From Bog-950 sp964615305 (GTDB lineage: Bacteria > Bacteroidota > Bacteroidia > Chitinophagales > LD1), in contig CAZTNA010000001.1 in the NCBI GenBank assembly GCA_964615305.1, forward strand, positions 421,710 to 485,709: 64,000 nucleotides of DNA. The letters run 5' to 3'. The position numbers were made by a program, and so were the translations under genes. The notes below the pieces were generated by a model. The model saw nothing but the letters and a program-made list of their open reading frames with translations. It made no database searches and had not been told where the DNA came from. Positions 16,006 through 23,977 of this stretch are shown piece by piece. The stretch's first letter is position 1, and every line of letters begins with the position of its first letter.

Positions 16006-16036
16006 CAAAAATAGATTTTAGGACGAGAGTTGCAAA
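16006..16036 (-). promoter_or_regulatory. Promoter of the rpsC-rplX operon
   Basis: On the minus strand TTTG (16036-16033), a 19-bp spacer and TATTTTTG (16013-16006) match the Bacteroidota promoter consensus exactly. Transcription should start about 35 bases before the rpsC ATG. This supports an independent operon rather than a gene block read from an S10 promoter. Confidence 0.8.
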
Positions 16037-16142
16037 TGTGGTGGAAAAGAAATTGATACGCATCAGTTAATAGACTCTTGAATTTGCAAAGTGGCCTGTG
16101 TAGCCCGAAAATGTAGCAAATTGGCGAAAAAATGTATTAGCG

Positions 16143-16162
16143 TGATAATAGAACAATTATCA
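16143..16162. repeat. Inverted repeat upstream of the desaturase gene
   Basis: TGATAAT, six bases, then ATTATCA form a perfect 7-bp dyad 18 bp before the ATG at 16180. Its position fits an operator or the binding site of a dimeric regulator. No typical TAnnTTTG promoter is seen next to it. Confidence 0.4.
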
Positions 16163-16179
16163 TTGCCGCCTCAAATTAA

Positions 16180-17223
16180 ATGCAACTTATGGCCACTTTT
16201 AACCGCGAACAACTCTTAGATGACCTTAAAAACTGGAGATCTATCGTAAAGAAGTATCAAGTGCCAAGCACTAAGGACGCGGTAATTCAACTGGCGAACA
16301 GTTTTGCTTTTTATGTTGCTTTACTTGTGTTACAATTTTATTTGTATGATAAGTCTGTTTGGCTTTCTGCGTTGGTGGCTATACTTAACGGGTTTATCTT
16401 AGGTCGAATTTTTATTATTCAGCACGATTGTGGGCATAGTTCTTTTACAAGAAGCCGAATTGCTAACGACATTATTGGAACTGTGTGTAGCGTTTGTACT
16501 CTAATTCCGTATAAGTATTGGGCCAAAAATCACAGTTTTCATCATGCTCACAACGGGCAATTAGAATTTACCGATATTGGTGATATTGAGTGTTTAACCA
16601 CAGAAACCTATGCTGCACTCAGCTGGAAACAGAAGTTGTGGTACCGCATTTATCGAAATCCGTTTTATCTATTCACTATAGGCGGTTTTATATATGTTGT
16701 AATCTATAATCGCTTTGCCTTTTTAAATACTGATTATTTTAAGAAGGTGCGAAAAAATGTAGCCCTTAGTAATGTGTTGTTTTTGGTGTTGTATGCTGGG
16801 TTAGCATACCTTTTAAGCCCGGGTAGATTTTTGGTAGTGCAGTTTATCAATCTGCTTTTTTTTGGAACGTATGCTCTCTGGTTTTTTTACATCCAGCATC
16901 AATATGAGCATGTTTATAAAAGTGGAAAAGAAAATTGGGATTATGTGGTTGCAGCTATGAAAGGAAGTACCTATTATAAGCTACCTTGGATAGGGCATTG
17001 GCTAACCGGTAATATTGGCTATCATCACATACACCATCTTTCGCCCGCTATTCCGAATTACAACTTAGCACGAGTTCACCGAGAGAATCCGGTTTTTGAG
17101 AAACATACAAACACCATTACTTTTTGGCAGAGCTTAAAAACGGTGCAAGCCAACTTATGGGATGCCGGACAGCAAAAAATGATCTCGTTCCGGGAATACA
17201 GCCGCAACAAGAAACGCACGTAG
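16180..17223 (+). CDS. Membrane fatty acid desaturase
   Basis: The 347-residue integral membrane di-iron enzyme has the three histidine boxes: HDCGH (82-86), HSFHH (118-122) and HHIHH at about residue 284. Hydrophobic spans surround them in the typical four-helix layout. It should introduce a double bond into acyl chains of membrane lipids using oxygen and an electron donor; the box pattern is of the omega-6/delta-12 acyl-lipid type, but position specificity cannot be read from sequence. Translation may start at 16180 or at the ATG three codons later. It is divergent from rpsC. A stem of 8 bp (17254-17261 with 17275-17282) follows the stop but lacks a T-tract. Confidence 0.9.
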   Translation: MQLMATFNREQLLDDLKNWRSIVKKYQVPSTKDAVIQLANSFAFYVALLVLQFYLYDKSVWLSALVAILNGFILGRIFIIQHDCGHSSFTRSRIANDIIGTVCSVCTLIPYKYWAKNHSFHHAHNGQLEFTDIGDIECLTTETYAALSWKQKLWYRIYRNPFYLFTIGGFIYVVIYNRFAFLNTDYFKKVRKNVALSNVLFLVLYAGLAYLLSPGRFLVVQFINLLFFGTYALWFFYIQHQYEHVYKSGKENWDYVVAAMKGSTYYKLPWIGHWLTGNIGYHHIHHLSPAIPNYNLARVHRENPVFEKHTNTITFWQSLKTVQANLWDAGQQKMISFREYSRNKKRT

Positions 17224-17337
17224 TATTTGCGCCAACACTTCTCCGGTGAATGGAAAGTTGAAGTAATGTAATTATCAACTTTCGTTAAGGGGTAATGTTA
17301 TCTTATAATTGGTGAAACTACCCTTGCAACTTCATAA

Positions 17338-18126
17338 TTAAGAATTGGACAATGCTTCTTTTTTCATCGCTTTTGCCAGTTCTTCACCCAAGTAGCTTTC
17401 AATAAAGCCATGGGCAATGTAAATTAAGGGGGTCATAAGCAAAGCCATTAAGAATTTATATAGATAGCCAACTGAGCCTACTGCTAGTATTAAGGGTATA
17501 TTCCACTGTTGCTCGGGTTTGCCAATTTTTGAAAAATAGAAAGCGTAAAACAACACCACAAATGTATCTATTAACTGAGATACTACGGTTGATCCGGTGC
17601 TGCGTAGCCATATTTTGCCTTCTCCCGTTTTGCGTTTTACCCAATGAAAAACAGTAACATCTACAAACTGTCCTATGATAAATGCCAGAATAGAGCCCAC
17701 TATAATGTTGGTGCCTTGACCGAAGACAGCATCGTAAGCGTTTTCATAGTTCATTTCCTTTCCGAATTCAGAAGTGTAAATCCACCACGGGGCAGGGGAT
17801 GTATTCATAGCCAAAGTTAGCATTACAAAAGCGTAAGCTATCATACATGCTCCCAGTATGGATAGAAACCTTACGCCTTTGGGTCCAAAATATTCATTGA
17901 TTATATCGGTCATAATAAACACAAAAGGCCACAGTATAATGCCGCACGTTAAGCTAAACCCCTCTATACGCTCACCAAAAATGTTGAATATAAATGTAGA
18001 AATGCCAAGGGTGTTTTCTAGTGAAAATATTTTCACCCCCATAAATTCGGCTACTAATGCATTAGTAAGAAAAAACGCTGCAAGGCCAATAAACAGGCGA
18101 TTGGCTTTGTTGTTTAGCACCTGCAT
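17338..18126 (-). CDS. yhhQ: Queuosine precursor transporter, YhhQ family
   Basis: The 262-residue protein has about six membrane helices and the family segments DIINEYFGPKGVRF and STGSTVVSQLIDTFVVLF with a conserved Asp. Members import preQ0/preQ1 for the queuosine modification of tRNA wobble positions. It begins 9 bp after accD, so it is probably cotranscribed with accD and possibly fbaB; the functional link is not obvious. The charged C-terminus (EELAKAMKKEA) is cytoplasmic. Confidence 0.9.
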   Translation of the reverse strand: MQVLNNKANRLFIGLAAFFLTNALVAEFMGVKIFSLENTLGISTFIFNIFGERIEGFSLTCGIILWPFVFIMTDIINEYFGPKGVRFLSILGACMIAYAFVMLTLAMNTSPAPWWIYTSEFGKEMNYENAYDAVFGQGTNIIVGSILAFIIGQFVDVTVFHWVKRKTGEGKIWLRSTGSTVVSQLIDTFVVLFYAFYFSKIGKPEQQWNIPLILAVGSVGYLYKFLMALLMTPLIYIAHGFIESYLGEELAKAMKKEALSNS

Positions 18127-18135
18127 AAAGTAATT

Positions 18136-18996
18136 TTAGTTTGTAAGAAGAGAAAGTAGTGTAGCTAACTTCTCTTTCAGATTTTTTCGTTCCACTATAA
18201 AGTCAAGAAATCCGTTTTCTAATTGAAACTCTGATGTTTGAAATCCTTCAGGGAGTTTTTTCTTGATCGTTTCTTCAATTACGCGTGGGCCTGCAAAACC
18301 TATGAGCGCCCCCGGCTCAGCAATATTGAAGTCGCCTAACATAGCAAACGAAGCGGTAACGCCACCGGTAGTAGGGTTGGTCATTAGGCTGAAATAAGGA
18401 ATTTTTGCGTCTGCCAGTTGATTAAGTTTAGCTGAAGTTTTGGCCATTTGCATAAGTGAAAATGCGCTTTCCTGCATTCTTGCTCCACCACTTTTTGATA
18501 TAATAATCAGAGGCGTTTTGTGCTGTATGCAGTAGTCTATTGCGCGGGCAATTTTCTCACCCATTACCGATCCCATACTCCCCGCTACAAAGCGAAAATC
18601 CATAGCTGCAACAGTAAGATGGAAATCATTACAAGTGCCCGTTGCTACACGCATGGCTTCGTGCAATCCGGTTTTATCAATGGTTTCTTCTATTCTATCC
18701 TGATAGGGTTTAAGATCTACGAAATGCAATACATCTTTAGGCACTAAATCATCGAAAAGTTCAGTAAATTTTTCTCCGTCAAAAATCAGTTTGAAATAAT
18801 CGGCTGCATCTATTTTTTCATGATAACCACACTCTGGGCATACGCTGAGATTATCTGTAAACTTATTTGCCAGCATAGTGGCTTTACAGTTTCCACACTT
18901 ATGCCATACTCCTTCAGGAGTTTCCTTTTTTTCTTCGGTAGAGGTATGTACTCCCTTACGGAATCGTTTCCACCAGGGAACTTTTTCATCAGTCAT
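18136..18996 (-). CDS. accD: Acetyl-CoA carboxylase carboxyltransferase subunit beta
   Basis: The 286-residue protein has the AccD zinc ribbon with Cys34, Cys37, Cys53 and Cys56, followed by the crotonase-like carboxyltransferase fold containing SKSGGARMQE and NPTTGGVTASFAMLGD. With AccA it moves carboxyl from biotin to acetyl-CoA to make malonyl-CoA for fatty acid synthesis in the cytoplasm. fbaB lies 46 bp upstream and yhhQ 9 bp downstream on the same strand. Confidence 0.97.
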   Translation of the reverse strand: MTDEKVPWWKRFRKGVHTSTEEKKETPEGVWHKCGNCKATMLANKFTDNLSVCPECGYHEKIDAADYFKLIFDGEKFTELFDDLVPKDVLHFVDLKPYQDRIEETIDKTGLHEAMRVATGTCNDFHLTVAAMDFRFVAGSMGSVMGEKIARAIDYCIQHKTPLIIISKSGGARMQESAFSLMQMAKTSAKLNQLADAKIPYFSLMTNPTTGGVTASFAMLGDFNIAEPGALIGFAGPRVIEETIKKKLPEGFQTSEFQLENGFLDFIVERKNLKEKLATLLSLLTN

Positions 18997-19042
18997 GTTT
19001 ACCTGTGTTGGTTTAACACTGTCTAAAGTGAAAAGGTAATGT

Positions 19043-20104
19043 CTATGCTATGGTAACTTCTTTACAAAGGTAAACATCCTGAATTGCGTTCAGCAATGCA
19101 ACACCCTCTTTTAGCGGACGTTGAAATGCTTTTCTTCCGCTTATTAGCCCCATACCTCCTGCTCGCTTGTTTACTATGGCCGTTGCCACCGCTTCAGCTA
19201 AGTCAGTAGCACCACTTGATGCGCCACCACTGTTTATTAACCCCACGCGACCCATGTAGCAGTTAGCTACCTGATAACGACAAAGATCAATAGGGTGGTC
19301 AGTAGTTAACTCACTGTAAACTTTTTTATGGGTTTTACCAAAGTTGATGGCTGTGTAGCCCCCGTTGTTTTCGGGCAATTTTTGTTTAATGATGTCGGCT
19401 TGGATGGTAACTCCCAAATGATTAGCTTGACCGGTTAGGTCGGCAGATACATGATAATCTTTCTCTGCTGTTTTAAACGCTGAATTACGGGTGTAGCACC
19501 ACAAAATTGTAGCCATACCTAACTCATGAGCGTATTCAAATGCCTTTGCAACCTCTACAATCTGGCGCTTAGATTCTTCGCTACCAAAGTAAATGGTGGC
19601 CCCTACTGCGGCAGCTCCCATGTTCCAGGCATCTTTAATAGTTCCAAACATTATTTGGTCGAACGAGTTAGGGTAACTTATAAACTCGTTGTGATTAATT
19701 TTAACCACAAACGGTATTTTGTGAGCGTATTTACGTGCTACTATACCAAGCACACCGTAGGTTGTGGCCACAGCGTTGCAACCTCCTTCAATAGCGAGTT
19801 TAATAATATTTTCAGGGTCAAACATGGGCACGTTAGGTGCAAATGATGCACCTGCGCTGTGTTCTATGCCCTGGTCAACAGGTAGTATTGAAACATACCC
19901 CGTGCCACCTAAGCGGCCACTGTCAGCAATTAGTGAAAGGTTTCTAAGCGTTTGAATATTTCGGTTGCTGTCTTTCCAAATAGTATCTATAAACTTCTTA
20001 CTGGGTAAGTGAAGTTGTTCTTTGCTGATTGTCTTACATTGGTGGTTAAGAAGATAACTGGCTTTTTCTTCTCCAAGTAATTTTTCGATGTCTTCGCGTT
20101 TCAT
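19043..20104 (-). CDS. fbaB: Class I fructose-bisphosphate aldolase, DhnA/FbaB type
   Basis: The 353-residue protein is an archaeal-type class I aldolase, a TIM barrel that uses a Schiff-base lysine. Recognisable segments are ILPVDQGIEHSAGASFAPN, VVKINHNEF and LINSGGASSGATDLAEAV, the last being the phosphate-binding end of the barrel. It interconverts fructose 1,6-bisphosphate with the two triose phosphates in glycolysis and gluconeogenesis. It lies upstream of accD on the same strand with a 46-bp gap. Confidence 0.95.
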   Translation of the reverse strand: MKREDIEKLLGEEKASYLLNHQCKTISKEQLHLPSKKFIDTIWKDSNRNIQTLRNLSLIADSGRLGGTGYVSILPVDQGIEHSAGASFAPNVPMFDPENIIKLAIEGGCNAVATTYGVLGIVARKYAHKIPFVVKINHNEFISYPNSFDQIMFGTIKDAWNMGAAAVGATIYFGSEESKRQIVEVAKAFEYAHELGMATILWCYTRNSAFKTAEKDYHVSADLTGQANHLGVTIQADIIKQKLPENNGGYTAINFGKTHKKVYSELTTDHPIDLCRYQVANCYMGRVGLINSGGASSGATDLAEAVATAIVNKRAGGMGLISGRKAFQRPLKEGVALLNAIQDVYLCKEVTIA

Positions 20105-20240
20105 GCTAATTTTTTAAAGAGGGGGCTAATGTAAAATGAATTGTATAAGAGCGAACTTTTTTGTTGTTCGTATCACTTCAAGCCGCTGAAACAATCTTCG
20201 AAGCAGACTAACTATTTATTTGCCCCTATAGAGCAGGGTC

Positions 20241-20268
20241 AATGTTTGGCGAAACCTACCCAAACATT
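20241..20268 (-). terminator. Possible terminator hairpin after coaC
   Basis: A perfect 9-bp stem (AATGTTTGG with CCAAACATT) with a 10-base loop begins 3 bp after the coaC stop. No T-tract follows on the minus strand, so its action as a terminator is uncertain. Confidence 0.4.
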
Positions 20269-20271
20269 TAT

Positions 20272-20817
20272 TTACCTAAAATAGTCTAGAAGGTGTTGGA
20301 GTATGTTCTCGGGCTCAGCCATTCTGCCATCGCCAACTAGTCCGCTGGCGAGTTCGCCATTTTCTACAGGAATAAGAATGTTTCCATAACTCATCAGTAA
20401 GTCTACATTGTGGATTACGGCTTTGTGTTTCCACATGTCTAAATCCATAGCAGGGGCAAAAAATACGGGGCATTTTGCAGAGAGATACACAGCGAGTAGC
20501 ATATTATCGCAAAAACCGTTAGCCATTTTAGCTAAAGTGTTTGCTGAAGCTGGTGCAATAACCATAGCATCTGCCCATAAACCAAGATCTACGTGGTTAT
20601 TCCAGTTGCCGTGTTCGGTTGTAAAATCTTCAATCACCGGATTTTTGCTAAGAGTTGATAGGGTAAGTGGCGTAATAAACTGAGAAGCCGAAGCAGTGAG
20701 AATAACTTTCACTTCTGCTCCGGCTTTTACTAACTGGCGAACCAATATGGCTGATTTATATGCGGCTATTGAACCACAAACACCCAACACTATTTTTTTG
20801 CCTTTTAATTTGCTCAT
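20272..20817 (-). CDS. coaC: Phosphopantothenoylcysteine decarboxylase, flavoprotein half only
   Basis: The 181-residue protein is the FMN-binding decarboxylase domain of CoaBC/Dfp, which makes 4'-phosphopantetheine for coenzyme A. Visible motifs are GSIAAYKS (15-22), the active-site His75 in NHVDLGL, PASANT (89-94) and PAMDLDMW (122-129). The positions equivalent to E. coli Asn125 and Cys158 are Asp125 and Ser158; similar changes may be usual in this phylum. The CoaB ligase half that normally follows in one polypeptide is missing: the frame stops naturally after LLDYFR, and only 167 bp separate it from fbaB. It follows rpoZ by 10 bp in a bamD-rpoZ-coaC unit. Confidence 0.88.
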   Translation of the reverse strand: MSKLKGKKIVLGVCGSIAAYKSAILVRQLVKAGAEVKVILTASASQFITPLTLSTLSKNPVIEDFTTEHGNWNNHVDLGLWADAMVIAPASANTLAKMANGFCDNMLLAVYLSAKCPVFFAPAMDLDMWKHKAVIHNVDLLMSYGNILIPVENGELASGLVGDGRMAEPENILQHLLDYFR

Positions 20818-20827
20818 AGAGCAAAAT

Positions 20828-21169
20828 TTAGTTGGCTGCTGGCTCTTCTATTTCGCGCACCAAAATTTCGTTGTTCTGAAATTCTTTAGTAGCTAAAATA
20901 GTGGCATGGGGTAATTTTTCGTAAAACTTCGAAATTTCAATTTGTTCACGGTTTTCATGAATCTCTTCTAAGTTATCAGTGCTAGATGCAAAATCTTCGA
21001 GTTTTGAGTGTAGTTCTTCTTTAATGTCTTTTGCTATTTGGTTAGCTCTTCGGCTAATTGTATAGATAGACTGATACACGTTGCCTGATTTACGCGCCAT
21101 AGCTTCCAAATTCTGGGTTTCAATTAGCGGGTTAATTTGGCTCATCTTAATTTTTTTAACCTTATCCAT
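20828..21169 (-). CDS. rpoZ: RNA polymerase omega-like subunit (Bacteroidota type)
   Basis: The 113-residue protein matches the divergent omega/Rpb6-like subunit of Bacteroidota: LEAMARKSGNVYQSIYTISRRANQIAKDIKEEL (read in two parts around residues 23-55) carries the conserved helix that clamps the beta-prime C-terminus. The C-terminal third is acidic and variable. The start ATG overlaps the end of bamD by 8 bp, and coaC follows after 10 bp, an order common in this phylum that supports the assignment. Confidence 0.85.
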   Translation of the reverse strand: MDKVKKIKMSQINPLIETQNLEAMARKSGNVYQSIYTISRRANQIAKDIKEELHSKLEDFASSTDNLEEIHENREQIEISKFYEKLPHATILATKEFQNNEILVREIEEPAAN

Positions 21170-22313
21170 TAGATTTTAATTTTTTAATCTGTTCGTTTGA
21201 ATGATTGAAAATTCGTTCTGCCTCTTTTCCGTAACGGCTTTGTGGAAAACGGTCGACAAAGGTATAATAAGTTTTCACAGTTTGCTGTAACCACGGAAGT
21301 TTATCCTTACTCTTTTTCTCTTCGCTAATCAGATAATTGTTTTTTACCACCAAAAAGTGCCCCTTCTCTACCCATTTGTTTACCGTTTCAGTTTCTTTTT
21401 TGTCGACTAGTGATGGCAATTGAGCCTTTGCTTCGCTAAACGCTATGTTTAAGCAGCGTTCGCGGTCTTCGAGCGGGGCTATTTCTGCCCATTCAAAAGC
21501 TGCATGCACCGCCATAAAATGCGATTGTTGTTCGTTTTTGCGTGCATCCTCTAGAAATTTACTTCCTGCAAACTTGTATTTAAAATCGTTGAAACTGGCA
21601 ATTACATTATTAAAACGCTCTGCTTTTTTTGATGGAATTGAGTTCTGAGCGTATTTGTATCTCGACTTTACCACCATGTAGCTCACCTTTTCACTTTCTT
21701 CTATATCTGGAAAATTGACTAAAATGCTTTCATACGATGCCGCTGCTGCTTTGTAGTTTTCGGTTTTATAGTAAAGTTCGGCAGCATTTAGTGCTTTTTT
21801 CTCCAACTTTTTCCGAAGTTTTGTAACTGCTGCGTTACTTTCGTTTAAGTACTTACTATCTGGAAACATGCTAAAGAAAAATTGGTAGGCATCCAGTGCT
21901 TTATAGGTGTAAGTTTGATCGAGGTCGGGTTTAGGTGATAACATCAGGTAACTTTTGGCCTGCATGTATAGGCACTCTTCAGCCCAAGCACCGTTAGGAT
22001 AGAGGTCGTAAAAATTTTTGAAATGATAAGCAGAAATCATGTAGTCTCCCTGCATGTAGTTAGCGTTGCAATACATGTAGTAGAACTCTTCAGTACTTTC
22101 GCGGCCTTTCATCAAGCCTATGAGTTCTTCTAAGACTGGGATGCACTTGAAATACTCTTTCTTGTTGTACCAATAGGTAGCTTTGGTTTTTTTGTATTGA
22201 AGATCATTTGACTTCAATACTTTTTCTGGTGTTTCGCAGCCGGATATAAACAGCCAAACAACAAGCATAGTAGAAGCCGCAAGCGATAAAACCGGTAACC
22301 TGAAATTTTTCAT
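21162..22313 (-). CDS. bamD: Outer membrane protein assembly factor BamD
   Basis: This is a lipoprotein (lipobox FISGC, Cys26) of 383 residues with tetratricopeptide-like helical repeats at about 35-230, including YYMYCNANYMQGDYMISAY and LYPNGAWAEECLY. BamD binds BamA and delivers outer-membrane proteins for folding. It is longer than the approximately 270 residues usual for the family; the extra 110 C-terminal residues carry another repeat-like part ending in TFVDRFPQSRYGKEAERIF. The first gene of the bamD-rpoZ-coaC unit. Confidence 0.9.
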   Translation of the reverse strand: MKNFRLPVLSLAASTMLVVWLFISGCETPEKVLKSNDLQYKKTKATYWYNKKEYFKCIPVLEELIGLMKGRESTEEFYYMYCNANYMQGDYMISAYHFKNFYDLYPNGAWAEECLYMQAKSYLMLSPKPDLDQTYTYKALDAYQFFFSMFPDSKYLNESNAAVTKLRKKLEKKALNAAELYYKTENYKAAAASYESILVNFPDIEESEKVSYMVVKSRYKYAQNSIPSKKAERFNNVIASFNDFKYKFAGSKFLEDARKNEQQSHFMAVHAAFEWAEIAPLEDRERCLNIAFSEAKAQLPSLVDKKETETVNKWVEKGHFLVVKNNYLISEEKKSKDKLPWLQQTVKTYYTFVDRFPQSRYGKEAERIFNHSNEQIKKLKSNG

Positions 22314-22424
22314 TGGCGGGCGAAGATATCTTTGATTTCGGCTTTAGGAAATTGTGTTGTTTAAACGTTTTGCCGTTAAAATATTTTGTGAAGCCTGTAT
22401 TTGATTCAAAACTATTATTGAACC

Positions 22425-22883
22425 ATGTTACTTGTTCATCTATTTATAGCTTCTCTTTTTGCTGCCAACACTGTTCGGGTAGTTTCGCTTCAGCAATTGA
22501 TGCAAATAACGCAGCAAGAAAACAACACCCTTTACGTGATAAATTTTTGGGCAACCTGGTGTAAACCATGTGTAGAAGAAATGCCCTGCTTTGAATCTGC
22601 TAACCAAAAATGGAGAGACCAAAATGTGAAAGTGGTTTTTGTAAGCTTAAATTCTGTAAAGGAAAAGGCGGCAGTAGATAAGTTCATAGCCAAACGAGGT
22701 ATCGAAACGGAAGTGCTTTTGTTAGATGCGGGCAACCCTAACAACTGGATTGACCAGATTGAAAAAGAATGGACCGGCTCAATACCTGCAACTTTATTTT
22801 TCAAAAACGGCAAGAAGGTTTTATTTCACGAAGGCGAAATCACTGGCGCGCAACTGGATACCATTATTCAACTCAAAAAATAA
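22425..22883 (+). CDS. Secreted TlpA-like thioredoxin
   Basis: The 152-residue protein has an N-terminal hydrophobic signal (MLLVHLFIASLFAANT) and a thioredoxin fold with the redox motif WCKPC (Cys46, Cys49) and the cis-proline segment GSIPATLFF. It probably acts as a periplasmic disulfide reductase. The next gene, another thioredoxin-fold protein, follows after 5 bp, so the pair is likely cotranscribed. Confidence 0.88.
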   Translation: MLLVHLFIASLFAANTVRVVSLQQLMQITQQENNTLYVINFWATWCKPCVEEMPCFESANQKWRDQNVKVVFVSLNSVKEKAAVDKFIAKRGIETEVLLLDAGNPNNWIDQIEKEWTGSIPATLFFKNGKKVLFHEGEITGAQLDTIIQLKK

Positions 22884-22888
22884 ATACT

Positions 22889-23488
22889 ATGAAACAAACG
22901 ATTGTGCTATTCTCTTTTTTATTAACGCTTACTGCATTTAAACACCAAGGGTACCATGTGGGTGAAATAGCTGATGATTTTCAACTTAAAAACATTGATG
23001 GCAAACTGGTGTCAATGGCCAACTATAAAGAGGCCAAAGGGTTTATTATCATTTTCACCTGTAACCATTGTCCGTTTTCGAAGAAGTATGAAAACAGGAT
23101 AAATGCTTTGAACAAGAAATATGAAAAAGCAGGGTTCCCTGTATTAGCCATTAACCCAAATGATGCAGAGCAATATACGGACGATAATTTTGAAAACATG
23201 AAGAAGCGTGCTAAAGAGAAAAAATTCACTTTCCCATATTTACATGATGAAACGCAGCAGGTTGCCCATGTTTTTGGGGCCACCAAAACACCCGATGTTT
23301 TTATTCTGCAGCGAGAAGGTAAAGATTTGATAGTAAAATATACAGGAGCCATTGATAACAATAGTGATGACGAGAAAGCAGTTACAGAAAAGTATGCTGA
23401 GAATGCTGTTGATGCATTACTGCAAGGCAAACCTGTAGAAGTAAGCTTTACCAAAGCTGTTGGCTGTTCTATCAAATGGAAGAAATAG
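22889..23488 (+). CDS. Secreted thioredoxin-fold/peroxiredoxin-like protein
   Basis: The ATG at 22889, 5 bp after the preceding gene, gives 199 residues with a signal peptide (MKQTIVLFSFLLTLTAF). The frame extends further upstream but only inside the previous gene. The fold is AhpC/TSA-like, with TCNHCPFSKKYE giving a CxxC (Cys58, Cys61) and a late proline in ATKTPDVFIL. Related proteins are annotated as thioredoxin family or redoxin; a periplasmic thiol-disulfide role is likely but not proven. Confidence 0.85.
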   Translation: MKQTIVLFSFLLTLTAFKHQGYHVGEIADDFQLKNIDGKLVSMANYKEAKGFIIIFTCNHCPFSKKYENRINALNKKYEKAGFPVLAINPNDAEQYTDDNFENMKKRAKEKKFTFPYLHDETQQVAHVFGATKTPDVFILQREGKDLIVKYTGAIDNNSDDEKAVTEKYAENAVDALLQGKPVEVSFTKAVGCSIKWKK

Positions 23489-23516
23489 TAACTTGTTTAA
23501 AGACCAAACCCGTGTT

Positions 23517-23972
23517 ATGAAGCCGATAACTGCCTTAGTTGTTATTGTTTTACTTGCGTCAGGATGTAAAAAAAATTTACCCCCGGTTCAGTTGTTAGCG
23601 GGCGAAAATGCGAAAAGTTGGAAACGCTACCAGTACCAAAGTGGCACAAACACTCCTATGCTTTTGAATGATTGTTTTCAAGACGATGTTTGGACATTTT
23701 TTGCTGATGGCAATTTGAAAATTGATTTAAGCGGAACAAACTGTGGAGGGTTTGGGGTGGTAACAGGCAATACGGTTAGCGGTACGTGGAGTTTTAATAG
23801 CATGAGTGATACGGTGAGTTGGCAATACAGTAGCGGAAGTATGTTACATGCCTTTAAAATTGTAACACTTAGTAAAGACGAGTTGGTGGTGCATCAGCGG
23901 GTTGACTCTGCCGGGAATACAAATACTCCGAGTAGCACAATTGATATGTATAACTACTTTTTGGCTAGGTAA
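23517..23972 (+). CDS. Lipocalin-like lipoprotein
   Basis: The ATG at 23517 gives 151 residues with a lipobox (LLASGC, Cys17). The mature part has the strand pattern of the small lipocalin-like proteins common in this phylum: WKRYQYQ, DVWTFFADGNLKID, GTWSFNSMSDTVSW, HAFKIVTLSKDELVVHQ. The ligand is unknown. It lies 28 bp after the redoxin gene and 5 bp before mnmE. Confidence 0.75.
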   Translation: MKPITALVVIVLLASGCKKNLPPVQLLAGENAKSWKRYQYQSGTNTPMLLNDCFQDDVWTFFADGNLKIDLSGTNCGGFGVVTGNTVSGTWSFNSMSDTVSWQYSSGSMLHAFKIVTLSKDELVVHQRVDSAGNTNTPSSTIDMYNYFLAR

Positions 23973-23977
23973 TTATT

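Noticed and set aside
17254..17282. 8-bp stem after the desaturase gene
   Set aside because: The loop is 13 bases and no T-run follows, so a terminator call was not made.
22440..22813. Minus-strand frames opposite the TlpA-like gene
   Set aside because: They are antisense to a clear thioredoxin-fold gene with a WCKPC motif and have no independent support.
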